A DNA stretch of 64,000 nt from positions 10,291 through 74,290 of the forward strand of contig DASQZT010000303.1 of assembly GCA_035638575.1 (NCBI GenBank), in the 5' to 3' direction. This DNA is from DASQZT01 sp035638575 (lineage in GTDB: Bacteria > Acidobacteriota > Terriglobia > Bryobacterales > Bryobacteraceae). The notes under the pieces were generated by a model. It saw only the letters and a list, made by a program, of their open reading frames with translations, was not told the origin of the DNA and searched no databases. The translations under genes and the position numbers were made by a program. Below are positions 26,397 to 34,973 of the stretch, in pieces (the stretch's first letter is position 1; each line of letters starts with the position of its first letter).

Positions 26397-27919
26397 GGCG
26401 CGCCCTCCGCCAGATGATCGAACAACGGCGCCAGTTTGTCCTCGACGAAGGGCTCGCAATCGCCCAGCACCAGCAGCGGCGGATACCCGGGCTCCGGAAC
26501 TTCGCGCGCCGGCAGGTCCAGGTACTTGTTCTTCTTGAGCGGATCGGGCGGCTCGCACAGGTACACCGTGCGAACGTACTTCGCGCGGTTGGCCGCCGAG
26601 GCCAGCGTCTTGCGCAGGGCGATCCGCATCATCTGCACCCAGCCGTCAGGCGCGGTGCCGTAATAGATGAGCGCGGCGTCGGTGGACGAGATGCTTTGGT
26701 TGCGCAGCTCCTCCAGCATGGCGGGATCGCCGTCGAACGCCGGCTCCTCATAGTAGATTCCGTTGTCCAGAAGGTACTTGCGGATGGCCTTGAATCCGGG
26801 GTGCTCCAGGTCGTCGCGCGTGCACATGAGGAACACCGACCGGGCCTTGTCCGTCCGCTTGACCGCGGGCTTCTTGTTCAACTGGTCGTTGACCGTATCG
26901 ATGAGCCGGGCGAGCCCCGTGCGCAGGATCTCGGTTTTTCCGTCACCCACGGTCTTCAGCTCTTCCAGGAACTGGCCCTGGGCCGCGTCCGGTTCGCCCA
27001 GGCCGTCGGGAATCCACACCAGTTGGCGGAAGCCGGGCTTCACCGCGGCGGCCCGCACCAGCTCGTATTCGAGGCGCACGATGGGCCGCGGATCGTCCTC
27101 CAGAACGGTCCCCGCGCGCGAGCCCACAACATGGACGGCGACGTCCCATTCCTTGGAGTGCGCCTCGAAGTCGGAGGTCAGCTCCGACGCCAGCTCCGGG
27201 CGGTTCTCGCCGGGTACGATGCGGAAGCCCTTGCTGGCCAGGGTGTTCACCACGGTGTCGCGGTCCAGCTTGCGGTCCGCCGTGGTGTGGGCCACGTAAG
27301 CCGTTTTAGCGGGCAATGCCTGCGCGCGCGCGGCCTGCATGCGCTTCAGGAGCTTGGCCACGGCCTGCGCCAGCTTCTCGCTGGTGGTGTAGAACTCGTC
27401 GTAGCCGGGCAGCGCCGGCGCCGCGGGGAACTCCTCGAAGGTGGAGGACGCTTGCGGGTCGGTGCGGAAGAACTGAAAGCCGAGCGTCGCGATGGCGGCC
27501 ATTTCCGGCGGTTCCCGGCCGGCCGCATACGGCGTCTTGAGCACGCGAACCAGCCGCACCATGTCCCCTACTTTGATGCCGCCGTTGGCTCCCGCGCATT
27601 CGAGGAAGCGCCGCGCCTCGCGCATGCACGAGTCCGACGTGACGTAGCGGGGCGTGACCACCGAAAGGCACAGGGCCGTGTTGGCGAGCCGGTCCTCGAT
27701 CAGCTCCCAGAGCGCGTCCGCGCCGCCCAGCTTCCGGTCGCGCCAGATGCGGACGGGAGCGCCGAGGATCTCCGGCACGCGCTCCAGCAGGCGGTCGTGC
27801 AGCGCGCTGACCCAGTTGCCGGCGTTGTCGATGTGCCCATAGCTGATGAAAACGTCTTCGGCAAACCCCGGCACAAATGGAGGAGTACCCGAATCTGGCG
27901 AGGCGCCGGAGGAAGCCAT
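26393..27919 (-). CDS. Protein with N-terminal TIR domain and two further TIR-like segments
   Basis: A 508-residue protein. Residues 21-160 form a TIR domain: EDVFISYGHIDNAGNW (first strand and BB-loop region), DRKLGGADALW, and SVVTPRYVTSDSCMREARRF. Glu101 stands where the catalytic Glu of NAD-cleaving TIRs sits. Residues 205-345 (KTAYVAHTTADRKLDRD) and 362-500 (RSVFLMCTRDDLEHPGFKAI, then STDAALIYYG) look like two more Rossmann-like TIR/DUF4062-type units. TIR domains in bacterial immunity cleave NAD+ or make signal nucleotides. The stop overlaps the start of the nSTAND-WD40 gene, so the pair is likely effector plus sensor. It starts at the ATG at 27919. Confidence 0.85.
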   Translation of the reverse strand: MASSGASPDSGTPPFVPGFAEDVFISYGHIDNAGNWVSALHDRLLERVPEILGAPVRIWRDRKLGGADALWELIEDRLANTALCLSVVTPRYVTSDSCMREARRFLECAGANGGIKVGDMVRLVRVLKTPYAAGREPPEMAAIATLGFQFFRTDPQASSTFEEFPAAPALPGYDEFYTTSEKLAQAVAKLLKRMQAARAQALPAKTAYVAHTTADRKLDRDTVVNTLASKGFRIVPGENRPELASELTSDFEAHSKEWDVAVHVVGSRAGTVLEDDPRPIVRLEYELVRAAAVKPGFRQLVWIPDGLGEPDAAQGQFLEELKTVGDGKTEILRTGLARLIDTVNDQLNKKPAVKRTDKARSVFLMCTRDDLEHPGFKAIRKYLLDNGIYYEEPAFDGDPAMLEELRNQSISSTDAALIYYGTAPDGWVQMMRIALRKTLASAANRAKYVRTVYLCEPPDPLKKNKYLDLPAREVPEPGYPPLLVLGDCEPFVEDKLAPLFDHLAEGAP

Positions 27920-27927
27920 GCTCGTAA

Positions 27928-27957
27928 ATACTATGATGTTTGGGTGCGAATATGCAA
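27928..27957 (-). promoter_or_regulatory. Candidate promoter of the TIR-nSTAND pair
   Basis: On the minus strand TTGCAT (complement of 27952-27957) and TAGTAT (complement of 27928-27933) are 18 bases apart. The -10 box would end only eight bases before the ATG, so transcription would give an almost leaderless mRNA. The surrounding 50 bases are AT-rich compared with the genes on either side. Confidence 0.4.
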
Positions 27958-27967
27958 CTGCCGAAGA

Positions 27968-28597
27968 TCACAGTGCCAGCGACGATTGGTGTATTTCAGG
28001 CCTGTATCCCTGGCGAATGCACCGCACAACCGGTTCCGGCGTAAGGATGGTGACAGCCAGGTCCTTTGGCCGGTGACGTTTCCTCAGGTAGCCCGCCGGC
28101 GACCACAGAAGCAGCGCGTCGCCCCACACCAGGTAGCTGGAGCCCTCGATCTGAACGAAGCAACCATCGGGCAGCGGGTTCAAGGACGCCTGGTAGCGGA
28201 TCTTCCCTTTTCCGCGGTCGATTCGCGTGCGATGCAGTTCGAGATCGATTTCATCCGCGAGAGCAGCTTCCCCTCCACGCGGAATCCCGGAGCGAATCCA
28301 GGCGTCTCGGAAGGCGTTGAACCGCTCCCGCCGGCATTCGGCACAGGGCCGGTGGCCCGCGGCGAGCGCCACGGCTTCGTCCAGGAAGAACAGCTCCGTG
28401 TAATGGCCCGGAGACATCACCGAACGCCGCCGGCCCTTGAATTCCAGGAGACAGGTAATCCAGCGCCGGCTCGCGTACTGGCGAACGATCTCGCGTTGCC
28501 GATTGTGCAACTGCCCGCCCCGGTTGCCCAGGAACGTTCCGCGGGCGTCCGTGGAGAATATCGTTCCGCAGGGGTCCACGCGGTTCTGGAGCGGCAT
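27968..28597 (-). CDS. Conserved hypothetical protein with CxxC motif (widespread family)
   Basis: A 209-residue soluble protein opening MPLQNRVDPCGTIFSTDARG with TFLGNRGGQLH next. It contains RRWITCLLEFKGRRRSVMSP, then YTELFFLDEAVALAAGHRPC and AECRRERFNAF, with a Cys-x2-Cys that could bind a metal. I recognise this as a widespread but uncharacterised bacterial family; I know of no assigned reaction. The start at the ATG 28597 matches the conserved beginning. It sits 49 bases upstream of the TIR gene on the same strand, which could make it part of that locus, but family members occur in unrelated contexts. Confidence 0.8.
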   Translation of the reverse strand: MPLQNRVDPCGTIFSTDARGTFLGNRGGQLHNRQREIVRQYASRRWITCLLEFKGRRRSVMSPGHYTELFFLDEAVALAAGHRPCAECRRERFNAFRDAWIRSGIPRGGEAALADEIDLELHRTRIDRGKGKIRYQASLNPLPDGCFVQIEGSSYLVWGDALLLWSPAGYLRKRHRPKDLAVTILTPEPVVRCIRQGYRPEIHQSSLAL

Positions 28598-28694
28598 TCC
28601 GGAATCCCAGACTCACATAATCGCACGGCTGGAGCTGGATCGGGATGCCACCTTTTCCGTTGGAGCGAACCGCATTGGGGCTATCCTGGTGCTC

Positions 28695-29111
28695 ATGGGC
28701 CGGTACGTCATTCTTACGAATCACAAGCGGGCGGTGATCGCGCTGGTCCACACCGTGGCGTTCCTGCTGATCGCCGTGCTGCTGACGCGCACCGCCGTGC
28801 GGCCGCTGCGGATGACGTCGCCGTTTCCGGCGTGGCTGCTGGCCGCCGTGTACCTGGTGGTGAGCGGCATCCTCACAGCGCTGGCGGCAATGGCCGGCTG
28901 CCTGCGCGAACGGCTCTACTTCGGTTTGTGCACCGCCAGCGCGGCGTTCGGACTGATGCGGCAGGTCGCCGGCGATCCGCGCATGCACGCTGCCGTCTAC
29001 ATTCGGGTCGGGCTGCTGGCCTCGGCGGTCGTCACGGGCGCGATGATTCTGCGGGCACACCGCGCCGCCGTGCTCCAGGTTCACAATGTGGCGCGGCACG
29101 CCCACCGCTAG
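28695..29111 (+). CDS. Small integral membrane protein, unknown
   Basis: A 138-residue protein with about four hydrophobic segments, including VIALVHTVAFLLIAVLL, FPAWLLAAVYLVVSGILTAL and VGLLASAVVTGAMILRA. The ATG at 28695 starts MGRYVILTNHKRAV, a basic N-terminus typical of a membrane protein with its N-terminus in the cytoplasm. A longer upstream frame exists but overlaps the divergent gene. No family is recognised. It directly precedes hemW by 19 bases on the same strand, and may be co-transcribed. Confidence 0.65.
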   Translation: MGRYVILTNHKRAVIALVHTVAFLLIAVLLTRTAVRPLRMTSPFPAWLLAAVYLVVSGILTALAAMAGCLRERLYFGLCTASAAFGLMRQVAGDPRMHAAVYIRVGLLASAVVTGAMILRAHRAAVLQVHNVARHAHR

Positions 29112-29130
29112 GCCCGTTACAATCAGGAGA

Positions 29131-30213
29131 GTGCCCGGAGTCTATCTCTCATATCCCTTCTGCGCGCAGAAGTGTACGTACTGCAATTTTGCGTCCGGGG
29201 TCTTTCCCCGCGCGCTCGAGCCGCGCTATCTCGAGGCGCTCGCGCGGGAGATCCGCGCGCACCGGTGGCAGTGGCGGCCCGAGACCGTTTACCTCGGCGG
29301 CGGCACGCCAGGTGCAATGGAACCGGATGTGCTGAGCGCGCTGATGGAACTCATCCCCGGCCGGCCGTGGGCGGAAGCCACCATCGAAGTCGCGCCCGGC
29401 GGGGGTGTGGAGACACGGGCCGAGGCGTGGGTGCGCTGCGGCATCACGCGCGCCAGCCTGGGCGTGCAGTCGTTCGTGGAGAAGGAGATTCGACGCAGCG
29501 GGCGCAAGCACACGGCGTCGATGGTGGCCGAAGAGATCGGCATACTGCGCGAGGCCGGCATACGCCAGGTCAATATCGACCTCATCGCGGGACTCTCCGG
29601 CCAAACCGAAAGCAGCTGGCGCGAATCGCTCGACCAGATCGAGCGGCTGGCTCCCGAGCACGTCTCCGTGTACATGCTCGAAGTCGATGAGGACAGCCGC
29701 CTGGGCAAGGAGCTGCTGGCGGGCGGCGCGCGCTACGGCGCGGGCGAGGTGCCCCCGGAAGAGGACATCGCGGCGTTCTATGAAACGGCCGTCGAGCGGC
29801 TCGCCGGAATGGGCCTGGCGCGCTACGAGATCTCCAACTTCGCGCGGCCGGGGTGCGAGTCGCGGCACAATCTCAAGTACTGGAGGCTGGAGCCGTATGT
29901 GGGTTTCGGCGCCGGCGCGCATTCGTTCGACGGGCGGGTGCGCGCCGAGAACCCGGAGACGATGACGGATTACCTCGACGGAGCGGCCGGGGACGCGCCC
30001 CACGAAGCTCACCTCGACCAAGAGCGCTTCTTTGTGGGCCTGCGGCTGATGTCGGGCATACGGCCCTCCGGCGAAGAATGGCGGCGCTTCGAGCAGCCCA
30101 TCCGCCGCTTTGTGGATGCCGGCCTGCTGGAGACGGCGGACGGCGTGCTGCGCTTGACGGGCCGCGGCGTGCTGCTTTCCAATGAAGTCTTCCAGGAGTT
30201 TGTGGGCATATGA
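29131..30213 (+). CDS. hemW: HemW-like radical SAM protein (putative heme chaperone)
   Basis: A 360-residue radical SAM protein from a GTG at 29131 with AGGAG just upstream. The cluster motif is CAQKCTYCNF. The residue after the third Cys pattern is Phe, as in HemW, not the fourth Cys of HemN, so this is a heme-trafficking protein, not an oxygen-independent coproporphyrinogen oxidase. YLGGGTPGAM, LGVQSFVEKEIRRSGRKH and INIDLIAGLSGQTE-like segments follow in family order, and a HemN C-terminal-like domain (ISNFARPGCESRHNLKYW) ends it. HemW delivers heme to respiratory proteins, which fits a genome rich in cytochromes. Its stop overlaps the ltaE start as ATGA. Confidence 0.88.
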   Translation: MPGVYLSYPFCAQKCTYCNFASGVFPRALEPRYLEALAREIRAHRWQWRPETVYLGGGTPGAMEPDVLSALMELIPGRPWAEATIEVAPGGGVETRAEAWVRCGITRASLGVQSFVEKEIRRSGRKHTASMVAEEIGILREAGIRQVNIDLIAGLSGQTESSWRESLDQIERLAPEHVSVYMLEVDEDSRLGKELLAGGARYGAGEVPPEEDIAAFYETAVERLAGMGLARYEISNFARPGCESRHNLKYWRLEPYVGFGAGAHSFDGRVRAENPETMTDYLDGAAGDAPHEAHLDQERFFVGLRLMSGIRPSGEEWRRFEQPIRRFVDAGLLETADGVLRLTGRGVLLSNEVFQEFVGI

Positions 30214-31232
30214 TCGACCTGCGAAGCGACACCGTCACCAGGCCCACTCCCGCCATGCGCCGCGCCATGATGGAGGCCGAGGTCGGGGACGACGTGTATG
30301 GAGAAGACCCGACGGTGAACCGGCTGGAGCAGCGCGCCGCCGAAATCACGGGCAAAGAGGCGGCGCTGTTCGTGCCCACGGGCACCATGGGCAACACCAT
30401 CGCGGTCAAGCTGCTCACGGAGCATGGCCAGGAAGTCATCGCCGATTCGCGCGCGCACCTGCTGGATTACGAGCTGTCCATGGTGGCGTGGTTTTCGGGC
30501 TGCGTGGTGCGCGCCATCCAGACCGAAGACGGCATCCTTTCCTGGGAACAGGTGAAGCGGCTGATCAAGCCGGTCAGCCCGTATTCGGCGCCTACCGGGC
30601 TGGTCGAAATCGAAAACACCCACAATATGTGGGGCGGCACGGTTTATCCCATGAGCACCATCCGCCAGATCTGCGACGGCACGCACGAGCGCGGGCTCAA
30701 GGTGCACATGGATGGCGCGCGCATATTCAACGCCGCGGCGGCCATGGGGATTCCGGTGCGCGAGATCGCGGCGCCCGCCGACACGGTGATGTTCTGCCTC
30801 TCGAAAGGCCTGGGGGCGCCCTCGGGTTCCATCCTGGCGGGCGCTCAAAAGCTGATCGCGAAAGGGCGGTTGTACCGCAAGCGTTTGGGCGGCGGCATGC
30901 GCCAGGTTGGCGTGCTGGCGGCGGCGTGCCTGGTGGCGCTGGACGAATCGCCCGCGCGGCTATGCGGCGATCACGCCAACGCCAGGTTTCTGGCGGAGGG
31001 CTTCGGGCGCATTCCGGGAATCGAGATCGATCCGCAAAAGGTGGCGACCAACATCGTGGTTTTCGACGTGTCGGGAACCGGCGCCGCCCCGGCGGAAATC
31101 AGCGCGCGGCTGAAGCAGCGCGGCGTGCTGATCAACGCCATCAACGAGCGCCAGATGCGCGCCGTTACACATTACGACGTGGACCGCCAGGGGTGCGCGC
31201 AAGCGCTCGACGCACTGGCGGATGCCCTATGA
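30210..31232 (+). CDS. ltaE: Low-specificity L-threonine aldolase
   Basis: A 340-residue PLP-dependent fold-type I enzyme that cleaves L-threonine and L-allo-threonine to glycine and acetaldehyde. It begins MIDLRSDTVTRPTPAMRRAM, the standard opening. VGDDVYGEDPTVNRLE and FVPTGTMGNTIA follow. The Schiff-base lysine is in FCLSKGLGAPSGS, and GGGMRQVGVLAAA is also diagnostic. Length is usual. Its ATG overlaps the hemW stop, so it is translationally coupled to that gene although the two functions are not obviously linked. Confidence 0.94.
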   Translation: MIDLRSDTVTRPTPAMRRAMMEAEVGDDVYGEDPTVNRLEQRAAEITGKEAALFVPTGTMGNTIAVKLLTEHGQEVIADSRAHLLDYELSMVAWFSGCVVRAIQTEDGILSWEQVKRLIKPVSPYSAPTGLVEIENTHNMWGGTVYPMSTIRQICDGTHERGLKVHMDGARIFNAAAAMGIPVREIAAPADTVMFCLSKGLGAPSGSILAGAQKLIAKGRLYRKRLGGGMRQVGVLAAACLVALDESPARLCGDHANARFLAEGFGRIPGIEIDPQKVATNIVVFDVSGTGAAPAEISARLKQRGVLINAINERQMRAVTHYDVDRQGCAQALDALADAL

Positions 31233-31239
31233 GGTTTAC

Positions 31240-34008
31240 ATGTTGAAGTTTCTCCTGTTGGTGGCGGGCGGTACGCTCGCTTCCGCGCAGCAATACTCCA
31301 TCACGACCATTGCCGGGGGGGCGCCGCCGGCCACGCCCGCGGTGGCGGCCAGCACTTCGATCGGCCAGCCCAGGCGCGTGGCCCTGGATTCGGCGGGCAA
31401 CCTGTATTTCTCCAGCGGCAACTCGGTCTTCAAGATGGGCAGCGGCGGCACCCTCACCCTGGTGGCCGGAAATTCGCGCGCCGGATTCTCGGGCGATGGC
31501 GGCCCCGCGGTGAACGCACAGTTGAACAATCCACAGGGCCTCGCCTTCGATCATGCGGGGGGCCTGTACATCGCCGATTCGAGCAACAACCGGATACGCA
31601 TCGTGACGCCCGACGGCATCATCAACACGTTCGCGGGCACCGGCGGCGTGAGCCCCGGCGGTGCGCGCAGCTTCAACGACGGCGGCCCGGCCACCGGGGC
31701 TCTGTTGCACGCGCCTTCAGCCGTGGCCATCGACACGAGCGGCAACGTGTACATCGCGGATACCGGCGACAACCTGATCCGGATCGTGACGCCCGACGGA
31801 CTGATCAACGCGTTTGCGGGCGACAGCTACCCGAGTTTTCTGGGCGACGCCGGGCTGGCCACGGATGCGGAACTGTATAAACCGTCGGACGTGGCGGTGG
31901 ATTCGAGCGGCAACGTGTACATCGCCGATACGGCCAACCAGCGCATCCGCAAGGTCACCACGGACGGGTTGATCAACACCATCGCGGGCACCGGCGCCGC
32001 GGGTTACTCGGGCGATACCGGCCCGGCCACCAGCGCAATACTGCTGGCGCCCGCATCGGTGACGGTAGACTCCAGCGGCAACGTATACTTTGCGGACACC
32101 GGCAACACGCGCATTCGCAAGATCGACACCAGCGCCAATATCTCCACGGTGGTGGGCACGGGCGTGCCGGGCTTCACGGGCGACGGCGGCCCGGCGATCA
32201 ATGCGAAGATGAGCCTGCCGACGGGGGTGGCGGTGGATTCCTCGGGCAACCTGTATATCGCCGACTCGCAGAACCTGCGCATCCGCAAGGTAGCTTCGGG
32301 CACCATCAGCACGCTGGCGGGTAACGGCGTCTCGAGCTTCTCGGGCGATAACGGCCCAGCCACGCAGGCGCAAATGAATTCGCCCGAGGGCGTGGCGGTG
32401 GATTCCTCGGGCAACATTTACATCGCGGATACCAACAACCACGAGGTGCGGCGCGTCACCAGGGACGGAACCATCGCCCGGTTCGCGGGCAACGGGACGG
32501 CGGGATTCGGGGGCGATGGGGGCGCGGCCGCCAGCGCCCAACTGAACGCGCCCGAGGGCCTGGCCATAGACTCGGCCGGCAACCTCTATATCGCGGACAC
32601 GCAGAATGCCCGCGTCCGCATGGTGACCGCCGGCGGAGCCATCAGCACCGTGGCGGGCAACGGGACGCCGGGATTCGGCGGCGATGGGGGGGCGGCCACC
32701 GGCGCCATGCTGAGCACGGTTACGGGCGTGGCCGTGGATGCGGCCGGCAACCTGTACATCGCCGACCTGAATAACTACCGCGTGCGGAAAGTCTCCGGCG
32801 GAACGATCGCGACTGTCGCGGGGAACGGCAGCCAGGGCTATGCGGGCGACGGCGGCGCGGCCACCAGCGCTTCGCTCAACCTGCCGCGCGGGGTGGCCGT
32901 GGATGCGGCGGGCAACCTGTATATCGCGGACTCGGGCAATGCGGTGGTGCGCAAAGTGGCCAACGGCGCCATCACGACCATAGCCGGGACGGGCCTGCCG
33001 GGCTTCAGTGGCGACGGCGGCGCCCCCACCAGCGCACAACTGGCCAGCCCCTCGGGCATCGCGGTGGATGTCAACGGCAGCCTCATCGTAGCGGACGGAG
33101 CCGCGCGGATCCGGAAGATCCTCTTCTACGGCTTCATCACCACCATCGCCGGCAACGGCGCCACGGGTTATTCGGGCGACGGCGGACTGGCCATCAATGC
33201 GCAGATCAACGGGGCTACCGCGGTGGCGCTCGACAACTCCGGCAACGTGTATATCGCCGACAGCAGCAACAATGCCGTCCGCATGCTGCAATTCACGGCG
33301 GCGGGGACTTCGATCAGCGCGGTGGTGAATGGCGCGAGCAACCAGCCAGGCGCGATCGCGCCGGGCGAAGTGCTGGTGCTGTACGGCACGGGCCTGGGTC
33401 CGGGCACGCTGACGCAGGCCTCCCTGGGCGCCAACGGCGGCCTGCCGACCGCCCTGGCGGGCACCAGCGTGGCGATCAACGGGACGCTGGTCCCGCTGCT
33501 TTACACTTCGGCCGGCCAGGTGGGCGCGCTGGTGCCGTTCGAGGTCACGGGGCCCACCGCGCGGGTGGTCGCCGTGTACCAGGGGCAGACGTCGGCGCCC
33601 GCAACGGAGAATGTGGTGGCGGCGTCGCCCGCGATCTTCACCCTGGACGGAAGCGGCGCGGGGCAGGCCCTGGCGATCAACGTGGCGGACGGAGCGGTGA
33701 ACGGACCGAACCACCCGGCCAGCGCGGGCTCATACGTGACCCTGTATGCGACCGGCGCGGGCCAGACGAACCCCGCGGGACAGGACGGGCAACCGGCCAC
33801 GGTGTCGTCAGTCGTCGCCGCGGTGACGGCGACGATCGGCGGACAGACGGCCACGGTGCAGTACGCCGGCGGGTCGCCCGGCAGTGTCGCCGGAGTGATC
33901 CAGGTGAACTTGCAGGTGCCGGCCGGACTTACGGCGGGGGCCGTTCCGGTGGTGTTGCAAGTGGGCGGCGCGTCGAGCCAGAGCGGCGTGACGATGGTGG
34001 TGCAGTGA
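31240..34008 (+). CDS. Secreted NHL-repeat protein with Solibacter-type C-terminal domain
   Basis: A 922-residue exported protein starting MLKFLLLVAGGTLASAQ, a short signal peptide. I prefer this ATG to the one at 31222 for that reason. About twelve NHL repeats follow, each with DSSGNVYIADTANQRIRKV-like text and a TIAGTGAAGYSGDTGPAT-like turn, forming one or two beta-propellers. The last 230 residues (ISAVVNGASNQPGAIAPGEV, LYGTGLGPGTL, ATGAGQTNPAGQDG) are the domain known as the Solibacter uncharacterised C-terminal domain, a strong lineage marker. The repeats are very regular at the DNA level, so copy-number change by recombination is possible. Function is unknown; a surface or matrix role is a guess. 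Confidence 0.92.
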   Translation: MLKFLLLVAGGTLASAQQYSITTIAGGAPPATPAVAASTSIGQPRRVALDSAGNLYFSSGNSVFKMGSGGTLTLVAGNSRAGFSGDGGPAVNAQLNNPQGLAFDHAGGLYIADSSNNRIRIVTPDGIINTFAGTGGVSPGGARSFNDGGPATGALLHAPSAVAIDTSGNVYIADTGDNLIRIVTPDGLINAFAGDSYPSFLGDAGLATDAELYKPSDVAVDSSGNVYIADTANQRIRKVTTDGLINTIAGTGAAGYSGDTGPATSAILLAPASVTVDSSGNVYFADTGNTRIRKIDTSANISTVVGTGVPGFTGDGGPAINAKMSLPTGVAVDSSGNLYIADSQNLRIRKVASGTISTLAGNGVSSFSGDNGPATQAQMNSPEGVAVDSSGNIYIADTNNHEVRRVTRDGTIARFAGNGTAGFGGDGGAAASAQLNAPEGLAIDSAGNLYIADTQNARVRMVTAGGAISTVAGNGTPGFGGDGGAATGAMLSTVTGVAVDAAGNLYIADLNNYRVRKVSGGTIATVAGNGSQGYAGDGGAATSASLNLPRGVAVDAAGNLYIADSGNAVVRKVANGAITTIAGTGLPGFSGDGGAPTSAQLASPSGIAVDVNGSLIVADGAARIRKILFYGFITTIAGNGATGYSGDGGLAINAQINGATAVALDNSGNVYIADSSNNAVRMLQFTAAGTSISAVVNGASNQPGAIAPGEVLVLYGTGLGPGTLTQASLGANGGLPTALAGTSVAINGTLVPLLYTSAGQVGALVPFEVTGPTARVVAVYQGQTSAPATENVVAASPAIFTLDGSGAGQALAINVADGAVNGPNHPASAGSYVTLYATGAGQTNPAGQDGQPATVSSVVAAVTATIGGQTATVQYAGGSPGSVAGVIQVNLQVPAGLTAGAVPVVLQVGGASSQSGVTMVVQ

Positions 34009-34973
34009 TGAGATACCGCAAACTCGGCAGGACCGGCTTCGAGATCAGCGACATCGGATTCGGCGCCTGGGGCATCGGCGGCAAGCAGTGGCTGGGCGGG
34101 ACCGACGACGAATCGGTGGCGGCGCTGCGGCGCGCCATCGAGCTGGGAGTGAACTTCGTCGATACGGCGCTGGCGTACGGCGACGGCCACAGCGAACAGC
34201 TGGTGGGGCAGGTGGTGCGGGATGCCGGCACGCGGATCTACGTGGCCACCAAGGCGCCGCCCAAGAACGGCATCTGGCCGGCGGGGCGGGGCGTGAGCAT
34301 GCGGGAAGTCTTCCCGTACGGCTACATCATGAGGTGCGCGGAGGAGAGCCTGCGCAACCTGGCGATGGAGTCGATCGACCTGCTGCAGCTCCACGTTTGG
34401 ACGTCCGATTGGGCGGATCGAGACGACTGGCGCCGCGCCTTCGAGGACCTGAAGCGCTCGGGCAAGATCCGCGCCGCCGGAATTTCGCTGTCGGAGCACG
34501 ATCCCGATTCCGGGCTCAGCGCGATTCGCAGCGGCTTGATCGACGCCGTGCAGGTGATCTACAACATTTTCGACCAGCTTCCGGAGAAGAATCTCTTCCC
34601 GCTGTGCCTGAGCGAGAACGTCGGCGTGCTGGCGCGCGTGCCTCTGGATGAAGGCGGGCTGACCGGCAACGTGGACGAAAACACGAAGTTCCCGCAAGGC
34701 GATTTCCGCGACTGGTATTTCCGCGGCGGCCGCAAGAAGGAGGTGGCGGAGCGCGTGAGCGCGCTGCGGAAGGACCTGGGAGAGAGCGCGAATCTGGCCG
34801 AGGTGGCGCTGCGGTTCTGTCTGTCGCACCCCGCCGTGACGACGGTGATCCCGGGAATGCGCACGCGCCGCCACGCGGAATCGAACAGCGCGTTGTCGGA
34901 TGCGGGAGCGCTGCCGGCCGAAACGATCGCAATGCTGAGGAGGCACGCGTGGGATCGAAACTTCTACACATAA
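34008..34973 (+). CDS. Aldo/keto reductase
   Basis: A 321-residue TIM-barrel oxidoreductase using NADPH. The start (MRYRKLGRTGFEISDIGFGA) is typical. The catalytic tetrad is recognisable: Asp and Tyr in FVDTALAYGDGHSE, Lys in YVATKAPP, and His in LLQLHVW. The NADP-binding end includes VALRFCLSHPAVTTVIPGMR. A GTG three bases earlier is an equally possible start. The ATG overlaps the stop of the NHL gene, and the gene overlaps the next one by 25 bases. The substrate is unknown; members with this opening act on varied carbonyl compounds. Confidence 0.93.
   Translation: MRYRKLGRTGFEISDIGFGAWGIGGKQWLGGTDDESVAALRRAIELGVNFVDTALAYGDGHSEQLVGQVVRDAGTRIYVATKAPPKNGIWPAGRGVSMREVFPYGYIMRCAEESLRNLAMESIDLLQLHVWTSDWADRDDWRRAFEDLKRSGKIRAAGISLSEHDPDSGLSAIRSGLIDAVQVIYNIFDQLPEKNLFPLCLSENVGVLARVPLDEGGLTGNVDENTKFPQGDFRDWYFRGGRKKEVAERVSALRKDLGESANLAEVALRFCLSHPAVTTVIPGMRTRRHAESNSALSDAGALPAETIAMLRRHAWDRNFYT

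Noticed and set aside
23154..26417. A 1087-codon plus-strand frame opposite the nSTAND-WD40 gene
   Set aside because: It is arginine- and glutamine-rich with no recognisable motif; the minus strand carries Walker motifs and WD40 repeats.
28500..29200. Replication origin at the point where strand composition changes
   Set aside because: There is no dnaA, dnaN or gyrB gene, no cluster of DnaA boxes and no AT-rich unwinding region that I can see; an inversion boundary explains the change as well.
31717..33714. A 665-codon minus-strand frame with regular repeats opposite the NHL gene
   Set aside because: Its periodicity is simply the mirror of the NHL repeats on the plus strand.
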